The notes under the pieces were generated by a model, which was given only the letters and a program-made list of their open reading frames with translations, did not search any database and was not told where the DNA came from. Shown in pieces: positions 8,353-16,624 of a stretch of 64,000 nt of DNA (position 1 is the first letter of the stretch; every line of letters begins with the position of its first letter). The position numbers and the translations under genes are program-made. The DNA is from Virgifigura sp964551315 (GTDB lineage: Bacteria > Pseudomonadota > Alphaproteobacteria > Dongiales > Dongiaceae), in NCBI GenBank assembly GCA_964551315.1, contig CAZKCM010000009.1:1-64000 (forward strand). The letters run 5' to 3'.

Positions 8353-10122
8353 ATGACGGTGATTGCCGGTATCGTCAGCCTGCGGCCCGGTTTCTCCGTT
8401 CCGGACGGCGCCTGCCGGGAGATCCGGGCCGCGATGTCCCGGCACCCGGACGAACGGGTGCACGAACTGCGCGGCCCGCGGCACTACCTCGCCAAGTTCG
8501 ACATCGGCGCGTTCGGCGCCCCCGGCCTCCACGTGGATGAGACGGGCGCCGTCTCGCTGCTCGCCGGCGAACCGCTGCTCGATGCGGCCGGCCGGGGACG
8601 CAAGCGGCCCCGGTCCGAAGATCTTCAGGAGCTCCATCGGTGCTGGCGGCGGCAGGACCGGTCGCTCCTCCGGGCCACGCGTGGCGCCTTCTGCCTCGCG
8701 CAGTTCGACCCGGCGACGCACCGCCTGGACCTCGTCGCGGACAAGCTCGGGCTCCGGTCGCTGTACTACCACCTGTCGGACGAATACGTGGTCTTCGCGT
8801 CGGTCCTGCGGGTGCTCGAGGGGTGCCGATTCGTTGAACGCCGCATGGACGTGCAGGGCGTGGCGGAAATGGCGGCCATGCGGATCGCGCTCGCCGACCG
8901 GACCCCCTATGCCGACGTCAAGCTGCTCAAGGCCGGGCAGATCCTCAGCCTTTCGGACGACCGGCGATCGATCGATACCTATTGGCGCTGGGATACCATC
9001 GCCCCGGCAAGCGCGCCGAAGCAGGAGTTGCGGCAGGAGGCCTACCGCCGGTTCACCGAAGCGGTGCGGCTCCGCCTGGGCGACGACCGGGCGGCGATTG
9101 CGCTCCTCAGCGGCGGGCTCGATTCGCGCTGCATCGTCACCGCGCTGAAAGAGGCCGGGGCGACGCTCTACACCTACAGCGTGGCGTTTGACGGCACGCT
9201 CGACAAGCCTCTGGCGGAGGCCTATGCGCAAGCCATCGGTTCCATCCACCGTCACGTTCCGGTCACGCCGGACCGGGACTTCTCGCCGCTGAACAACGTG
9301 CTGCCGCTGCTCTATGCCACGGAGTTCGACCCGGGCGCGTGTCCGGAACGCCCCCGCGTCATCTGGTCGGGGGAGGGGGGGAGCGGCGTCATCGGATGCG
9401 TCGGCCAGACGGCCGAGGTCGTGGCGCTTCTGCGGCAGGGGCACATCTCGGCCGCAGCCGAAAAATTCCTGATGGGAAAGCGGCAGCGCCTGCCCCGCAA
9501 GCTCTTCGCCCGGTCCGTCGCCGACCTCATCAGTGACCTTCCGCGACGGGGCCTCGAGGAGCGCCTGCGTGCCTTCGAATGCGCCGATGCGGGCCGCGCG
9601 ATCAGCATCTTCGATCTGATCGATTACCAGAGCCGCCACCTGAACGATCATTACGAGAGCATCGACCAGACCCGGGTCGAGCTCGAGACGCCGTTCTACG
9701 ACAGCGAGTTCATGGCCCTGATGTATTCGGTGGCGATCGACGACTGCCTCTACCACGACTTCTATCATGCCTGGCTCAAGGAATTCCCGCCGGTGGCCAC
9801 CTCCGTCCCCTGGCAGACCTATCCGGGACACCGGCCCTGTCCGCTTCCTTTGCCGGACGGCATTCGGGACCAGTGGACGAAGTCGCGCGAAAGCGGATGG
9901 CAGCGGAAGTTGGCGCGCCAGCGGCTGAGAAGCCTGGACCTGGTTCTGGCCGGCACACCATTCCCCGATCCCCTCCTGGACAGGCTGGCCCTCGCGCTGG
10001 TCCGCTGGTCCACAAGGCTGGGCCTTGGAAGTTACGGCTACGTCCTATCGAGGGCCGAACTCTTCGGCAAGTATTGGCGCGCTTGCGGCGGACGGTTCGT
10101 CATGCCGCAGCGGGCGCCTTGA
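8353..10122 (+). CDS. Asparagine-synthetase-like protein lacking the glutaminase cysteine
   Basis: A 589-residue protein with the AsnB two-domain layout. The N-terminal part keeps the Ntn-hydrolase-like DKLGLRSLYY strand (130-139) but begins MTVIAGI, so the Cys2 nucleophile of MCGI-type glutamine amidotransferases is absent. The synthetase domain has the ATP pyrophosphatase loop SGGLDS at 253-258. It should be able to adenylate a carboxylate but cannot take ammonia from glutamine by the normal route. Relatives in polysaccharide loci amidate uronic acids or are of unknown role. A second, similarly dead-glutaminase protein lies at 20827. Role here (amidation of ManNAcA or another acid) is inference. 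Confidence 0.85.
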   Translation: MTVIAGIVSLRPGFSVPDGACREIRAAMSRHPDERVHELRGPRHYLAKFDIGAFGAPGLHVDETGAVSLLAGEPLLDAAGRGRKRPRSEDLQELHRCWRRQDRSLLRATRGAFCLAQFDPATHRLDLVADKLGLRSLYYHLSDEYVVFASVLRVLEGCRFVERRMDVQGVAEMAAMRIALADRTPYADVKLLKAGQILSLSDDRRSIDTYWRWDTIAPASAPKQELRQEAYRRFTEAVRLRLGDDRAAIALLSGGLDSRCIVTALKEAGATLYTYSVAFDGTLDKPLAEAYAQAIGSIHRHVPVTPDRDFSPLNNVLPLLYATEFDPGACPERPRVIWSGEGGSGVIGCVGQTAEVVALLRQGHISAAAEKFLMGKRQRLPRKLFARSVADLISDLPRRGLEERLRAFECADAGRAISIFDLIDYQSRHLNDHYESIDQTRVELETPFYDSEFMALMYSVAIDDCLYHDFYHAWLKEFPPVATSVPWQTYPGHRPCPLPLPDGIRDQWTKSRESGWQRKLARQRLRSLDLVLAGTPFPDPLLDRLALALVRWSTRLGLGSYGYVLSRAELFGKYWRACGGRFVMPQRAP

Positions 10123-10609
10123 GCGCCGCTGGTCGGGCGCGGCGCGATGTAAAAGGCCGTTTGACCGGCTCCAGCTAACATCTTCAGTCGATCGGTCGCC
10201 CATCCCGCGCCGTCGCCGGCTGTTCTCACGCGATCCTTTGTCGTCCCGCCGATGGTCTCGCCGTTGCCCTAGGGGGCCGATTCGGTGACCCGGAGCGTCG
10301 CGACAGAGGGATTGGAGTCCGCTCCAGCGCGCCGATCCGTGGTGGAGAAACCCCATTGGCACCGCCCGAAAGCCGCTTCAGCGCCCCCAGAAAACACCTC
10401 CCTCCGCACGGTCGGGCAAGGATAGCGGCCGCTCGATAAGAGACATAAAAGAATTTTCGAGCCTGCGCTCGAAGCGGGGCGTGCCACACCAAATCGCCAA
10501 AGCGGCATGGCGACAACGGTTCTTGCAAATAGATAGAATATACTGATATTATATAAGTAATTCGCGCGCATATTGTTAACCTTTGCGCGCAATACGCTTC
10601 CAGTTAACC
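10123..10609. other. Intergenic region, AT-rich at its right end
   Basis: Nearly 490 bases without a convincing gene. The left part is GC-rich with no recognisable coding frame; the last 90 bases turn sharply AT-rich and hold a sigma70-like promoter candidate (10523-10552). No IS, tRNA or terminator was recognised. Confidence 0.6.
10523..10552 (+). promoter_or_regulatory. Candidate sigma70-type promoter for the AAC(3)-toroid operon
   Basis: TTGCAA (10523-10528) and TATTAT (10547-10552) are separated by 18 bases, in the only strongly AT-rich stretch of the region. A transcript would start near 10559, about 50 bases before ATG 10610. Inferred from consensus only. Confidence 0.4.
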
Positions 10610-11689
10610 ATGTCAGATGTTGGAACCATGGCGCCAACCCGCGAGCGCACCTTCAGGCTCATTAAGGCCGTTGTGCCGCCGGCGCTCCTCGGCTGCGCCA
10701 GCCGGTATCTTCCAAGCGGCGTCAAGCGCGGTGTCAATCGGGCGATCGGCGTGGCCGGAGGGCCGGTCGAAGCGCTGCTGCGTCGCCGTGCAGAAGCGCG
10801 GATCCGCGCCAGCCGCCCCCGCGTAAGCCGCGATGCGCTGATCGCTGATCTGGAGGCCCTGGCGCTACCGGCCGGCAGCATCGTGTTCGTTCACAGCTCG
10901 TTGAAGGCGCTCGGCTATGTCGAGGGCGGGGCCGCTACGGTGGTCGATGCCCTCAGGACCGTCATCGTCGACCGGGGAGGCGGCACCTTGGCGATGCCGA
11001 CCTTCACCGGTAGCGGCGGCATGTACGACACCCTGCGGTCCGGCGAAGTCTTCTGCTGCCGCACCAGCCCGTCGCGTGTCGGTGCCATAACGGAGCTGTT
11101 CCGCCAACAGCCGGGGGTGCGCCGAAGCCTGCATCCGACGCATTCGGTGGCCGCTCTCGGACGGCAGGCGGAATGGCTGCTGGAGGCACATCATCGCTGC
11201 GTCGGTGCCTTTGGCGAAGGCTCGCCGCTGGCGCGGCTGTTGGAAGCCGGCGGGCAGCTTCTTGGTCTGGGCACCGGCCTGGGAACGGTGACCTTTTACC
11301 ATGTCCTCGAGGACCTGCGGCCTGACTTTCCGTTCCGGGTCTACACGCCGGATTCGCCGATCGAGGCGGTGTGCCGCGACGAGAACGGGCGCGAGGTTCG
11401 GCTGCGCGTCATGGCGCACGACCCAACGGTATCCCGGACGCGGATCGATCGCCCCGAAGGCGAATGGATCCGCCGCTACGTCACCGACTACCTCGAGGCC
11501 GAAGGTGGCCTGCGATGGGGCAAGGTAGGGGCGGGCCGCGCCTGGACCATCTCGGCGCGCGACATGTATCGCGGGCTCGAGGCCCTGCTCGCGCAAGGCG
11601 TCACGATCTACAGCACGCGTGAACAAGTCGAGGGGAGAACGGCACGGGGCGCGGGGCCGCATAGCACCGTGTCGGGGGGAACGACATGA
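10610..11689 (+). CDS. AAC(3)-family N-acetyltransferase (Antibiotic_NAT fold), probable sugar acyltransferase
   Basis: About 359 residues. The Antibiotic_NAT family signature is visible as IVFVHSSLKALGYVEGG, then GGTLAMPTFT and HPTHSVAALG, followed by the acetyl-CoA-binding C-terminal half. Classic members acetylate the 3-amino group of aminoglycosides, but homologues in O-antigen and exopolysaccharide loci acetylate amino sugars. The operon context favours the latter; it should not be read as an antibiotic resistance gene. The first 60 or so residues are a non-conserved extension. ATG 10610 is used; TTG 10583 is an alternative. Its TGA overlaps the ATG of the next gene (ATGA), showing translational coupling. 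Confidence 0.8.
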   Translation: MSDVGTMAPTRERTFRLIKAVVPPALLGCASRYLPSGVKRGVNRAIGVAGGPVEALLRRRAEARIRASRPRVSRDALIADLEALALPAGSIVFVHSSLKALGYVEGGAATVVDALRTVIVDRGGGTLAMPTFTGSGGMYDTLRSGEVFCCRTSPSRVGAITELFRQQPGVRRSLHPTHSVAALGRQAEWLLEAHHRCVGAFGEGSPLARLLEAGGQLLGLGTGLGTVTFYHVLEDLRPDFPFRVYTPDSPIEAVCRDENGREVRLRVMAHDPTVSRTRIDRPEGEWIRRYVTDYLEAEGGLRWGKVGAGRAWTISARDMYRGLEALLAQGVTIYSTREQVEGRTARGAGPHSTVSGGTT

Positions 11690-12900
11690 ATCTGCGCAAG
11701 GCCCGCCTGTGGGGCAGCGGGGTGCTCGAATTCCTGCACCTTCCGCCTCCGGCCAGGAGAGAGTATTTCCGCGATGCGTTTTCTTCCGCCGCCGAGGATC
11801 CCGGACCCGGTCGCGTCATCGAGGAAGGCATCGGCTGGATCTGTCGCGCACAAGACCATTCGACGACAGCCGACGGTGGCGTCGCGCGACACTATTCGCT
11901 GCTGAGGGGCTGGGGGCCATCCTATCCGGAGACGACCGGCTATATCATCCCGACCTTGCTGCAACACGCGAGGCTGACCGGCGCTTCGTCCAGCCGCGAA
12001 CGCGCCCGCCGCATGCTCGACTGGCTCGTCCGGATCCAGCGCCCGGACGGCGGATTCCAGGGCGGGACGATCGATGCGAAACCCGCCGTGTCGGTGACCT
12101 TCAACACCGGCCAGATCCTGATGGGGCTCGCCGCCGGCGTACGCGAATTCAACCGGTACCAGGAGGCGACGACAGCCGCCGCCGATTGGCTTACAGCGAC
12201 GATGGATCCCGACGGGTGCTGGCGCAAGCATCCCACGCCTTTTGCGAAGCCGGGGGAAAAGACTTACGAGACACACGTCGCCTGGGGGCTGTTCGAAGCC
12301 GACCGCGTTCTGCCGAACCGCGGCTACGGTGCGGCGGGGCTGCGGAACGTTCGCTGGGCGCTTACGCATCAGCAGACCAACGGCTGGTTCGCGCAATGCT
12401 GCCTGACCGATCCTGACCGGCCGCTGACGCACACCATCGGCTATGTGCTTCGCGGAGTCATCGAGGCGTATCTGTTCGCCGGGGACGAGGCCTTCCTTCA
12501 CGCCGCGCGTCGAACGGCCGACGGGGTTCTTGGGGCGTTGCGGCCTGACGGCTTCCTGCCCGGTCGCCTGGATTCCCGCTGGCGAGGCGTCGTCCCCTGG
12601 GCGTGCCTGACAGGGACCGCGCAGATCGCCCATTGCTGGTTGCTGCTGTTTCGCGAGACTCGGGACGCGCGCTACCGCGATGCCGGGCTTGCCGCCCTCC
12701 GCTATGTCCGGCGGACGGTCCGCGTCGACGGCCCGCCGGAGATCCGGGGCGCGGTCAAGGGCTCCTTCCCCATACACGGGGATTACGGACGCTACGAATA
12801 CCTTAACTGGGCGTGCAAGTTTCTCGTGGATGCCTGCCTGCTCGAGCAGGAGATCCGATCTCCCATCGAGCAGGAGGATCTTGCCGCTGCCGCATCCTGA
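11686..12900 (+). CDS. Alpha/alpha-toroid (prenyltransferase/squalene-oxidase-repeat-like) protein of unknown function
   Basis: A 404-residue protein with repeated helix-turn elements carrying the short motif (R/D)PDG-x-(F/W): RPDGGFQGG, DPDGCWRKHP, QTNGWFAQC and RPDGFLPG. These resemble the QW-type repeats of terpene cyclase/prenyltransferase toroids and of several polysaccharide-active (alpha/alpha)6 barrels. No DXDD cyclase motif or obvious catalytic acid pair is evident, and there is no signal peptide. It overlaps the AAC(3) gene by ATGA and precedes a polysaccharide deacetylase, so a role in handling a glycan or its lipid-linked precursor is plausible, not shown. Fold confidence is moderate and function unknown. 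Confidence 0.72.
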   Translation: MNLRKARLWGSGVLEFLHLPPPARREYFRDAFSSAAEDPGPGRVIEEGIGWICRAQDHSTTADGGVARHYSLLRGWGPSYPETTGYIIPTLLQHARLTGASSSRERARRMLDWLVRIQRPDGGFQGGTIDAKPAVSVTFNTGQILMGLAAGVREFNRYQEATTAAADWLTATMDPDGCWRKHPTPFAKPGEKTYETHVAWGLFEADRVLPNRGYGAAGLRNVRWALTHQQTNGWFAQCCLTDPDRPLTHTIGYVLRGVIEAYLFAGDEAFLHAARRTADGVLGALRPDGFLPGRLDSRWRGVVPWACLTGTAQIAHCWLLLFRETRDARYRDAGLAALRYVRRTVRVDGPPEIRGAVKGSFPIHGDYGRYEYLNWACKFLVDACLLEQEIRSPIEQEDLAAAAS

Positions 12901-13052
12901 GCGGGGGTGCCGGTTTTCCCGCGCCGGGCACGCTTGGGCCATCTGCGTATGGTCTCGGTGCTCACGCCGTAGTGCCGGGCGGGCTCGCTCGAGTGGGCGA
13001 TCTCGGTGCGCGCGGCCGCGGTGGGGCGGGCGTGGGGATGGATCAGGAGCAT
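12901..13052 (-). pseudogene. IS481-family transposase N-terminal remnant
   Basis: From ATG 13052 on the minus strand the frame reads a typical IS481 start: LIHPHARPTAAARTEIA, then ARHYGVSTETIRRWPKRA. Intact relatives have the pattern H-x-N-A-R-T-T-P-A-x-R-A-E-I, a helix-turn-helix ending RYGVSTET(I/V)RKWRKR, then the DDE catalytic domain. Here four to five residues are missing inside the helix-turn-helix. The frame loses similarity after about 45 residues, as it runs into the 3' end of the toroid gene. The whole DDE domain is absent. It is a decayed fragment; terminal inverted repeats were not identified. Confidence 0.65.
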
Positions 13053-13425
13053 GGGCGCGACCTCCAGCCGGCCGATCGCGTCCGCCGAGGACGGCACCCG
13101 CTCGGGGCGCGCCCGTCAACCCGAGCCCTGAAGGGGCTGGTCCGCGGCTCCGTGGGCGGCTGTCACGCTCCGGGCGGCTCACCGGCGGCCATCGGGCGCG
13201 ACGTTCGGATCTGACCGGCCAGCCGGCGACCGCTCAAAGCGCCAGCCGTAGTCGGCGATCACCCAACGCATCCGATCCCAAGATTGCTCCTCCAGCAAAC
13301 AGTAGCCACACCGCGCCATCGGCACTTGGCGACCACCGGAAACGGGAACCCGCGACCGAGGCAGGTGTTATTGCCTCGGCCCAAGTCGCTGTCGCGGTTA
13401 ACGGTACCGGTGACTGCATCGGGCT
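12901..13425. other. Gene-free stretch with insertion-sequence remnant
   Basis: About 525 bases between the toroid gene and the deacetylase. The left third holds an IS481-type transposase remnant on the minus strand (12901-13052). The rest shows no coding frame that I recognise and no clear terminator. Confidence 0.6.
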
Positions 13426-13494
13426 ATGACGGCGCCTCGGCGGCCGGACCGGGGGCGAGCCACCTCAGTGCGAGAAATATTCTCGGGGAACGGC

Positions 13495-14502
13495 GTGCGC
13501 ACCGAAGTCTGCATCACCATCGACACGGAGTTCAACATCGGTGGTGCGTTTACCTACCCGGATCGATACACGCCTCTGGCGGAACGGGTGGTGGACTGCC
13601 CGGTCAACGGGCGCGACGAAGGCCTGGGGTTCATCCTCGAGACCTTCGCCAAGACCGGCGTATCGGGGACGTTCTTCGTCGAGGCACTCAATGTGGCCTA
13701 TTTCGGCGACGGGCCGATGGGAGGCATCGCGCGTCGGATCCTGGCGGCGGGGCACAACGTGCAGCTCCATCTCCATCCCTGCTGGCTCACCTTTCGGAAC
13801 CCGCAGTGGCACCAGATGGTCAAGACCGCGCGTCCGAACGATTCTTGCGCCGGGCGATCGTATAACGAACTGGCCGAGATCGTGGGGGAGGGGCTGGCGG
13901 CCTTCGAACGATGGGGCCTGCCGAAGCCGATCGCGCTTCGGGCCGGCGGCCTGCACGCCGACCTGATGCTGTACCGCGTTACCGCCGATGCAGGCATTCC
14001 GATTGCTTCCAACATCGGGCTCAGCATCTACAGCCCGAAGGCGCCGGAACTCCATCTCTGGGGCGGACGGCACTGGGTCCAGGGCGTGCTCGAGCTGCCG
14101 ATCCTGAGCTACCGCGACTTTCAGATCGGCTCCCGGCCTCATTGCCGGACGCTGACCGTCACGGGCAGCTCCTGGCCGGAATTCAAGACACTGCTCTGGC
14201 AGGCCCGGAGGGCGGGGGTCTCGCCGGTGGTCGTCCTCACGCACCCGTTCGAGTACGTCAAGAAGCGAAACTTCCGCTACGAGGACATCCGCCGCAATCG
14301 GATCAACCAAAGGCGGCTGGTCAATCTATGCCGGTTTCTGCGCGAGAACGACCAGGACTTCGTCGGCTGCTCGTTCCGGGAGGGTGCCGACCGCTGGCTC
14401 TCGAGCGACGGCTGTGACGACCCGCGCCTGAGCGTGTCGCCGGTCTTCACCTTCCTGCGGGCCGCGCACAACGTCACCAACGATCGACTCTGGTGGTACT
14501 GA
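13495..14502 (+). CDS. Polysaccharide deacetylase-like protein (CE4/NodB-like fold)
   Basis: About 335 residues. The first strand is CITIDTEFN, in which D10 and E12 take the place of the NodB TFDDG motif; the metal-binding motif appears as HLHPCW (H92, H94), and RAGGLHADL and VVLTHPFEY match later NodB-like strands. This variant layout is known from deacetylase-like proteins of exosortase and capsule loci. It could remove N-acetyl groups from a glycan or precursor; no signal peptide is visible, so a cytoplasmic site is likely. GTG 13495 is preferred because GGGGA lies 5 bases upstream and the fold starts at once; ATG 13426 in the same frame lacks a Shine-Dalgarno. Convergent with the GNAT gene at 14546. 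Confidence 0.78.
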   Translation: MRTEVCITIDTEFNIGGAFTYPDRYTPLAERVVDCPVNGRDEGLGFILETFAKTGVSGTFFVEALNVAYFGDGPMGGIARRILAAGHNVQLHLHPCWLTFRNPQWHQMVKTARPNDSCAGRSYNELAEIVGEGLAAFERWGLPKPIALRAGGLHADLMLYRVTADAGIPIASNIGLSIYSPKAPELHLWGGRHWVQGVLELPILSYRDFQIGSRPHCRTLTVTGSSWPEFKTLLWQARRAGVSPVVVLTHPFEYVKKRNFRYEDIRRNRINQRRLVNLCRFLRENDQDFVGCSFREGADRWLSSDGCDDPRLSVSPVFTFLRAAHNVTNDRLWWY

Positions 14503-14545
14503 CCGGAAGATGCCGGCATGGGCGCGGCGTTGCCGGCCGCTCCTC

Positions 14546-15241
14546 TCAGTCGGGTCGGGCAACGGCCCTGGTGGCGACAACCAGTCGCACCAGCCGCCAC
14601 CGCACACCGCCGTTCGGCCCGCTGATCCGCTGCAAGGCAAGGCGCGAGAGGAAAATCATGCTCGAGATCCGGCGAGCGAGTCGGAATCCCGCATGTTCGA
14701 TGCCTCGCACCGAGGCGGTGTTTGCCGGGTCGCAGGTGATCAGCACGCGGCGAAAGCCGTCCTGCGCGAGCGCCGCGCTGCCGTGCCGAAGCGTCGACGG
14801 GTAAAGCCGTTTTCCCCGCGCTGCGGGCGCCGTCCAGCAGCGTGTGAACATCGGCACCGCGCCATTCTCGCCCAGAAGTGTCTTGTAGCGCGACTCGAAC
14901 TGGACGAAGGAGTAGTGCAGCACCCTCCCGGCGTCGTCGGCGATCAGGAACAATCGGTCGTCGTGCCGCAGGCCGGGGCGATAGATTTCGCCCTCGCCGC
15001 GCAGCACCTGATCCAGCAACGGCGCAAGTGCCCGATCGTCGATGTTCCGGTTGTCGACATCGACGAATCGGCCGACTGCGGGTTCAGGCGCACCGGCGGT
15101 ATCCGCATCCAGATCATGTTCGAATACCAGATCGCGTGTGTTCCGTACCACGCGCGACAAGACGAAGCGGAGGAATCCGACCGGTCCACGGGAAAGCCAA
15201 AGCGTCCGCAGACGGAGCGCCAGGTAGCCGCCTTGGTTCAT
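14546..15241 (-). CDS. GNAT-fold N-acetyltransferase
   Basis: A 231-residue protein with a GNAT ending: a strand RVLITCDPANTASVRGIEHAG corresponds to the acetyl-CoA-binding region where N-x-x-S-x-x-x-x-x-x-x-G-F is common. The upstream strand FLIADDAGRVLHYSF fits the substrate-binding sheet. The first 60 residues are unlike standard GNATs. It starts 10 bases after the stop of the larger acyltransferase gene (15252-16442), so the two are co-transcribed. It probably acylates an amino sugar of the glycan (inference). Confidence 0.7.
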   Translation of the reverse strand: MNQGGYLALRLRTLWLSRGPVGFLRFVLSRVVRNTRDLVFEHDLDADTAGAPEPAVGRFVDVDNRNIDDRALAPLLDQVLRGEGEIYRPGLRHDDRLFLIADDAGRVLHYSFVQFESRYKTLLGENGAVPMFTRCWTAPAARGKRLYPSTLRHGSAALAQDGFRRVLITCDPANTASVRGIEHAGFRLARRISSMIFLSRLALQRISGPNGGVRWRLVRLVVATRAVARPD

Positions 15242-15251
15242 CGCGCGCCCG

Positions 15252-16442
15252 CTAGTCCTGTTCCCGCGACATGCGCCTTATCGCTCGTTTGAGCGTCTGT
15301 TTCAGGCCCAGGCGTTGCAGTGTCGACGCGGCAAGGTTCGATACGCCGTCGGTCGCCCGGAACGCGGCGACAAGCGCGCGGTTGCTCGGCGTGTTCGGCA
15401 GGAGGAGAAGGTTTGTCTCTTCCTGAGAGGCGTTCGCGAACCGCGCCTTGTGCGGGCCGTATCCGGTCGAGAAATCGAAGCGCGCCGGCCGATCGGGCCT
15501 GGCGTACAGATCCTCGAGAACTTCCATCTGCAGCACCGATCCCACCGACCAGTCCGCCCAGTCCGGATCGTAGCCGACGTCGATGTAGTAAAAACGCCCA
15601 TGATACTGGTAGCCGAGCATGAATGCGACGGGCGCATCGCGGCAATACAGAAGATAGCTGCGCAGCCAGCCGTTATCGGCGGCGTACCGGAGACGCTTGC
15701 TGAGCGCCTCGCGATTGCGAAGACCAAGGCCGAGCAGCGTCCATTGGTACGTCTTTTTCGACACGGCGATGGCGTCGTCGAGGAAGCGGTCGATCGAATC
15801 CACTGTTTCGAAGCAAGACAGGGTCACCGCGTCGTCGCAGTCGCGACGGAGCTTTCTCTGGCTGTACTGCACGCTCTTGCGAGAGCGCTTGGACATCTGT
15901 TTGAGATAGGCTTCGAATGTCTCGGGAAGTTCGATGAACTGATGGTCGAATGGCTTGCCAAGCGGCAGCACCACGAAGTCGCGCCTTGCCGACGGGCTGT
16001 TGACGAGGAGGTCATGGAAGATGCTGCGTGTCGGGACGCCTTGGATGTTGATCGCCTCGTCTGGCTTCATCTCGGCGTGCACCGAGGAGAGAAACGCGCC
16101 GAGCATCTCCCGTTGCTCCGCTGCGCATTCGTCCAAGCCGGCGAGCACGGGCTGCGCCCACATCTCCCAGCGCACAAGCGGCTTGCGATAGACCGTGATC
16201 TCGCCGAGCTGAAACTTCAACGGCCGATTCTGGCGGAACAGGATCGCGCAGCCCCGGCAGTCGTTTGGGCGTCCGCTGCCTTCGGCAAAGAGAAGGATCT
16301 TGTCCCAGCCGATCGTGGCGCTGATCCAGCCGATATCGTATTGCAGATGAAAGCGTCCGGCTTGCGCCAGCAATGACTCGACGAGCGCTCTTGAATCGGC
16401 GCGATGCCGGTCGGAAGAAAGGTCAAGCCTCGTCCAAGGCAT
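15252..16442 (-). CDS. GNAT/FemAB-like acyltransferase (BcsL/CelD, Acetyltransf_6 type)
   Basis: A 396-residue protein with two tandem GNAT-like halves. The second half has SKRSRKSVQYSQRKL, then a strand RSYLLYCRDAPVAFMLGYQY, and FYYIDVGYDPDWADWSVGSV, which match the conserved core of the Acetyltransf_6 (CelD/BcsL) family common in cellulose and exopolysaccharide loci. The substrate may be acyl-CoA or an aminoacyl group; family members are largely uncharacterised. ATG 16442 has GGAG six bases upstream. A related but distinct protein lies at 26830. Confidence 0.78.
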   Translation of the reverse strand: MPWTRLDLSSDRHRADSRALVESLLAQAGRFHLQYDIGWISATIGWDKILLFAEGSGRPNDCRGCAILFRQNRPLKFQLGEITVYRKPLVRWEMWAQPVLAGLDECAAEQREMLGAFLSSVHAEMKPDEAINIQGVPTRSIFHDLLVNSPSARRDFVVLPLGKPFDHQFIELPETFEAYLKQMSKRSRKSVQYSQRKLRRDCDDAVTLSCFETVDSIDRFLDDAIAVSKKTYQWTLLGLGLRNREALSKRLRYAADNGWLRSYLLYCRDAPVAFMLGYQYHGRFYYIDVGYDPDWADWSVGSVLQMEVLEDLYARPDRPARFDFSTGYGPHKARFANASQEETNLLLLPNTPSNRALVAAFRATDGVSNLAASTLQRLGLKQTLKRAIRRMSREQD

Positions 16443-16624
16443 GGGCGCTCCGAACTATGCTGTCTTAGTGTTTCGGACGCGGGGGGTGGGCGATCGTTTC
16501 GCCCGCTCTGGTTTGCGATCTTGACCTTCGATATTGCTAGTTAGGTCCGCTGCGGAGCACAAGGGCGGGGGCTTGGCGGAGATGACCCGGCGACGCGGAT
16601 TTCGGGCGGAAGGCGCGCAATGCC

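Noticed and set aside
8116..9831. A 571-codon minus-strand frame antisense to the asparagine-synthetase-like gene
   Set aside because: Low-complexity product; the plus strand holds conserved motifs.
16443..16624. GGGCG/CGCCC hairpin between the flippase and the FemAB-like gene
   Set aside because: Only 5 bp of stem and no T-run; common by chance in such GC-rich DNA.
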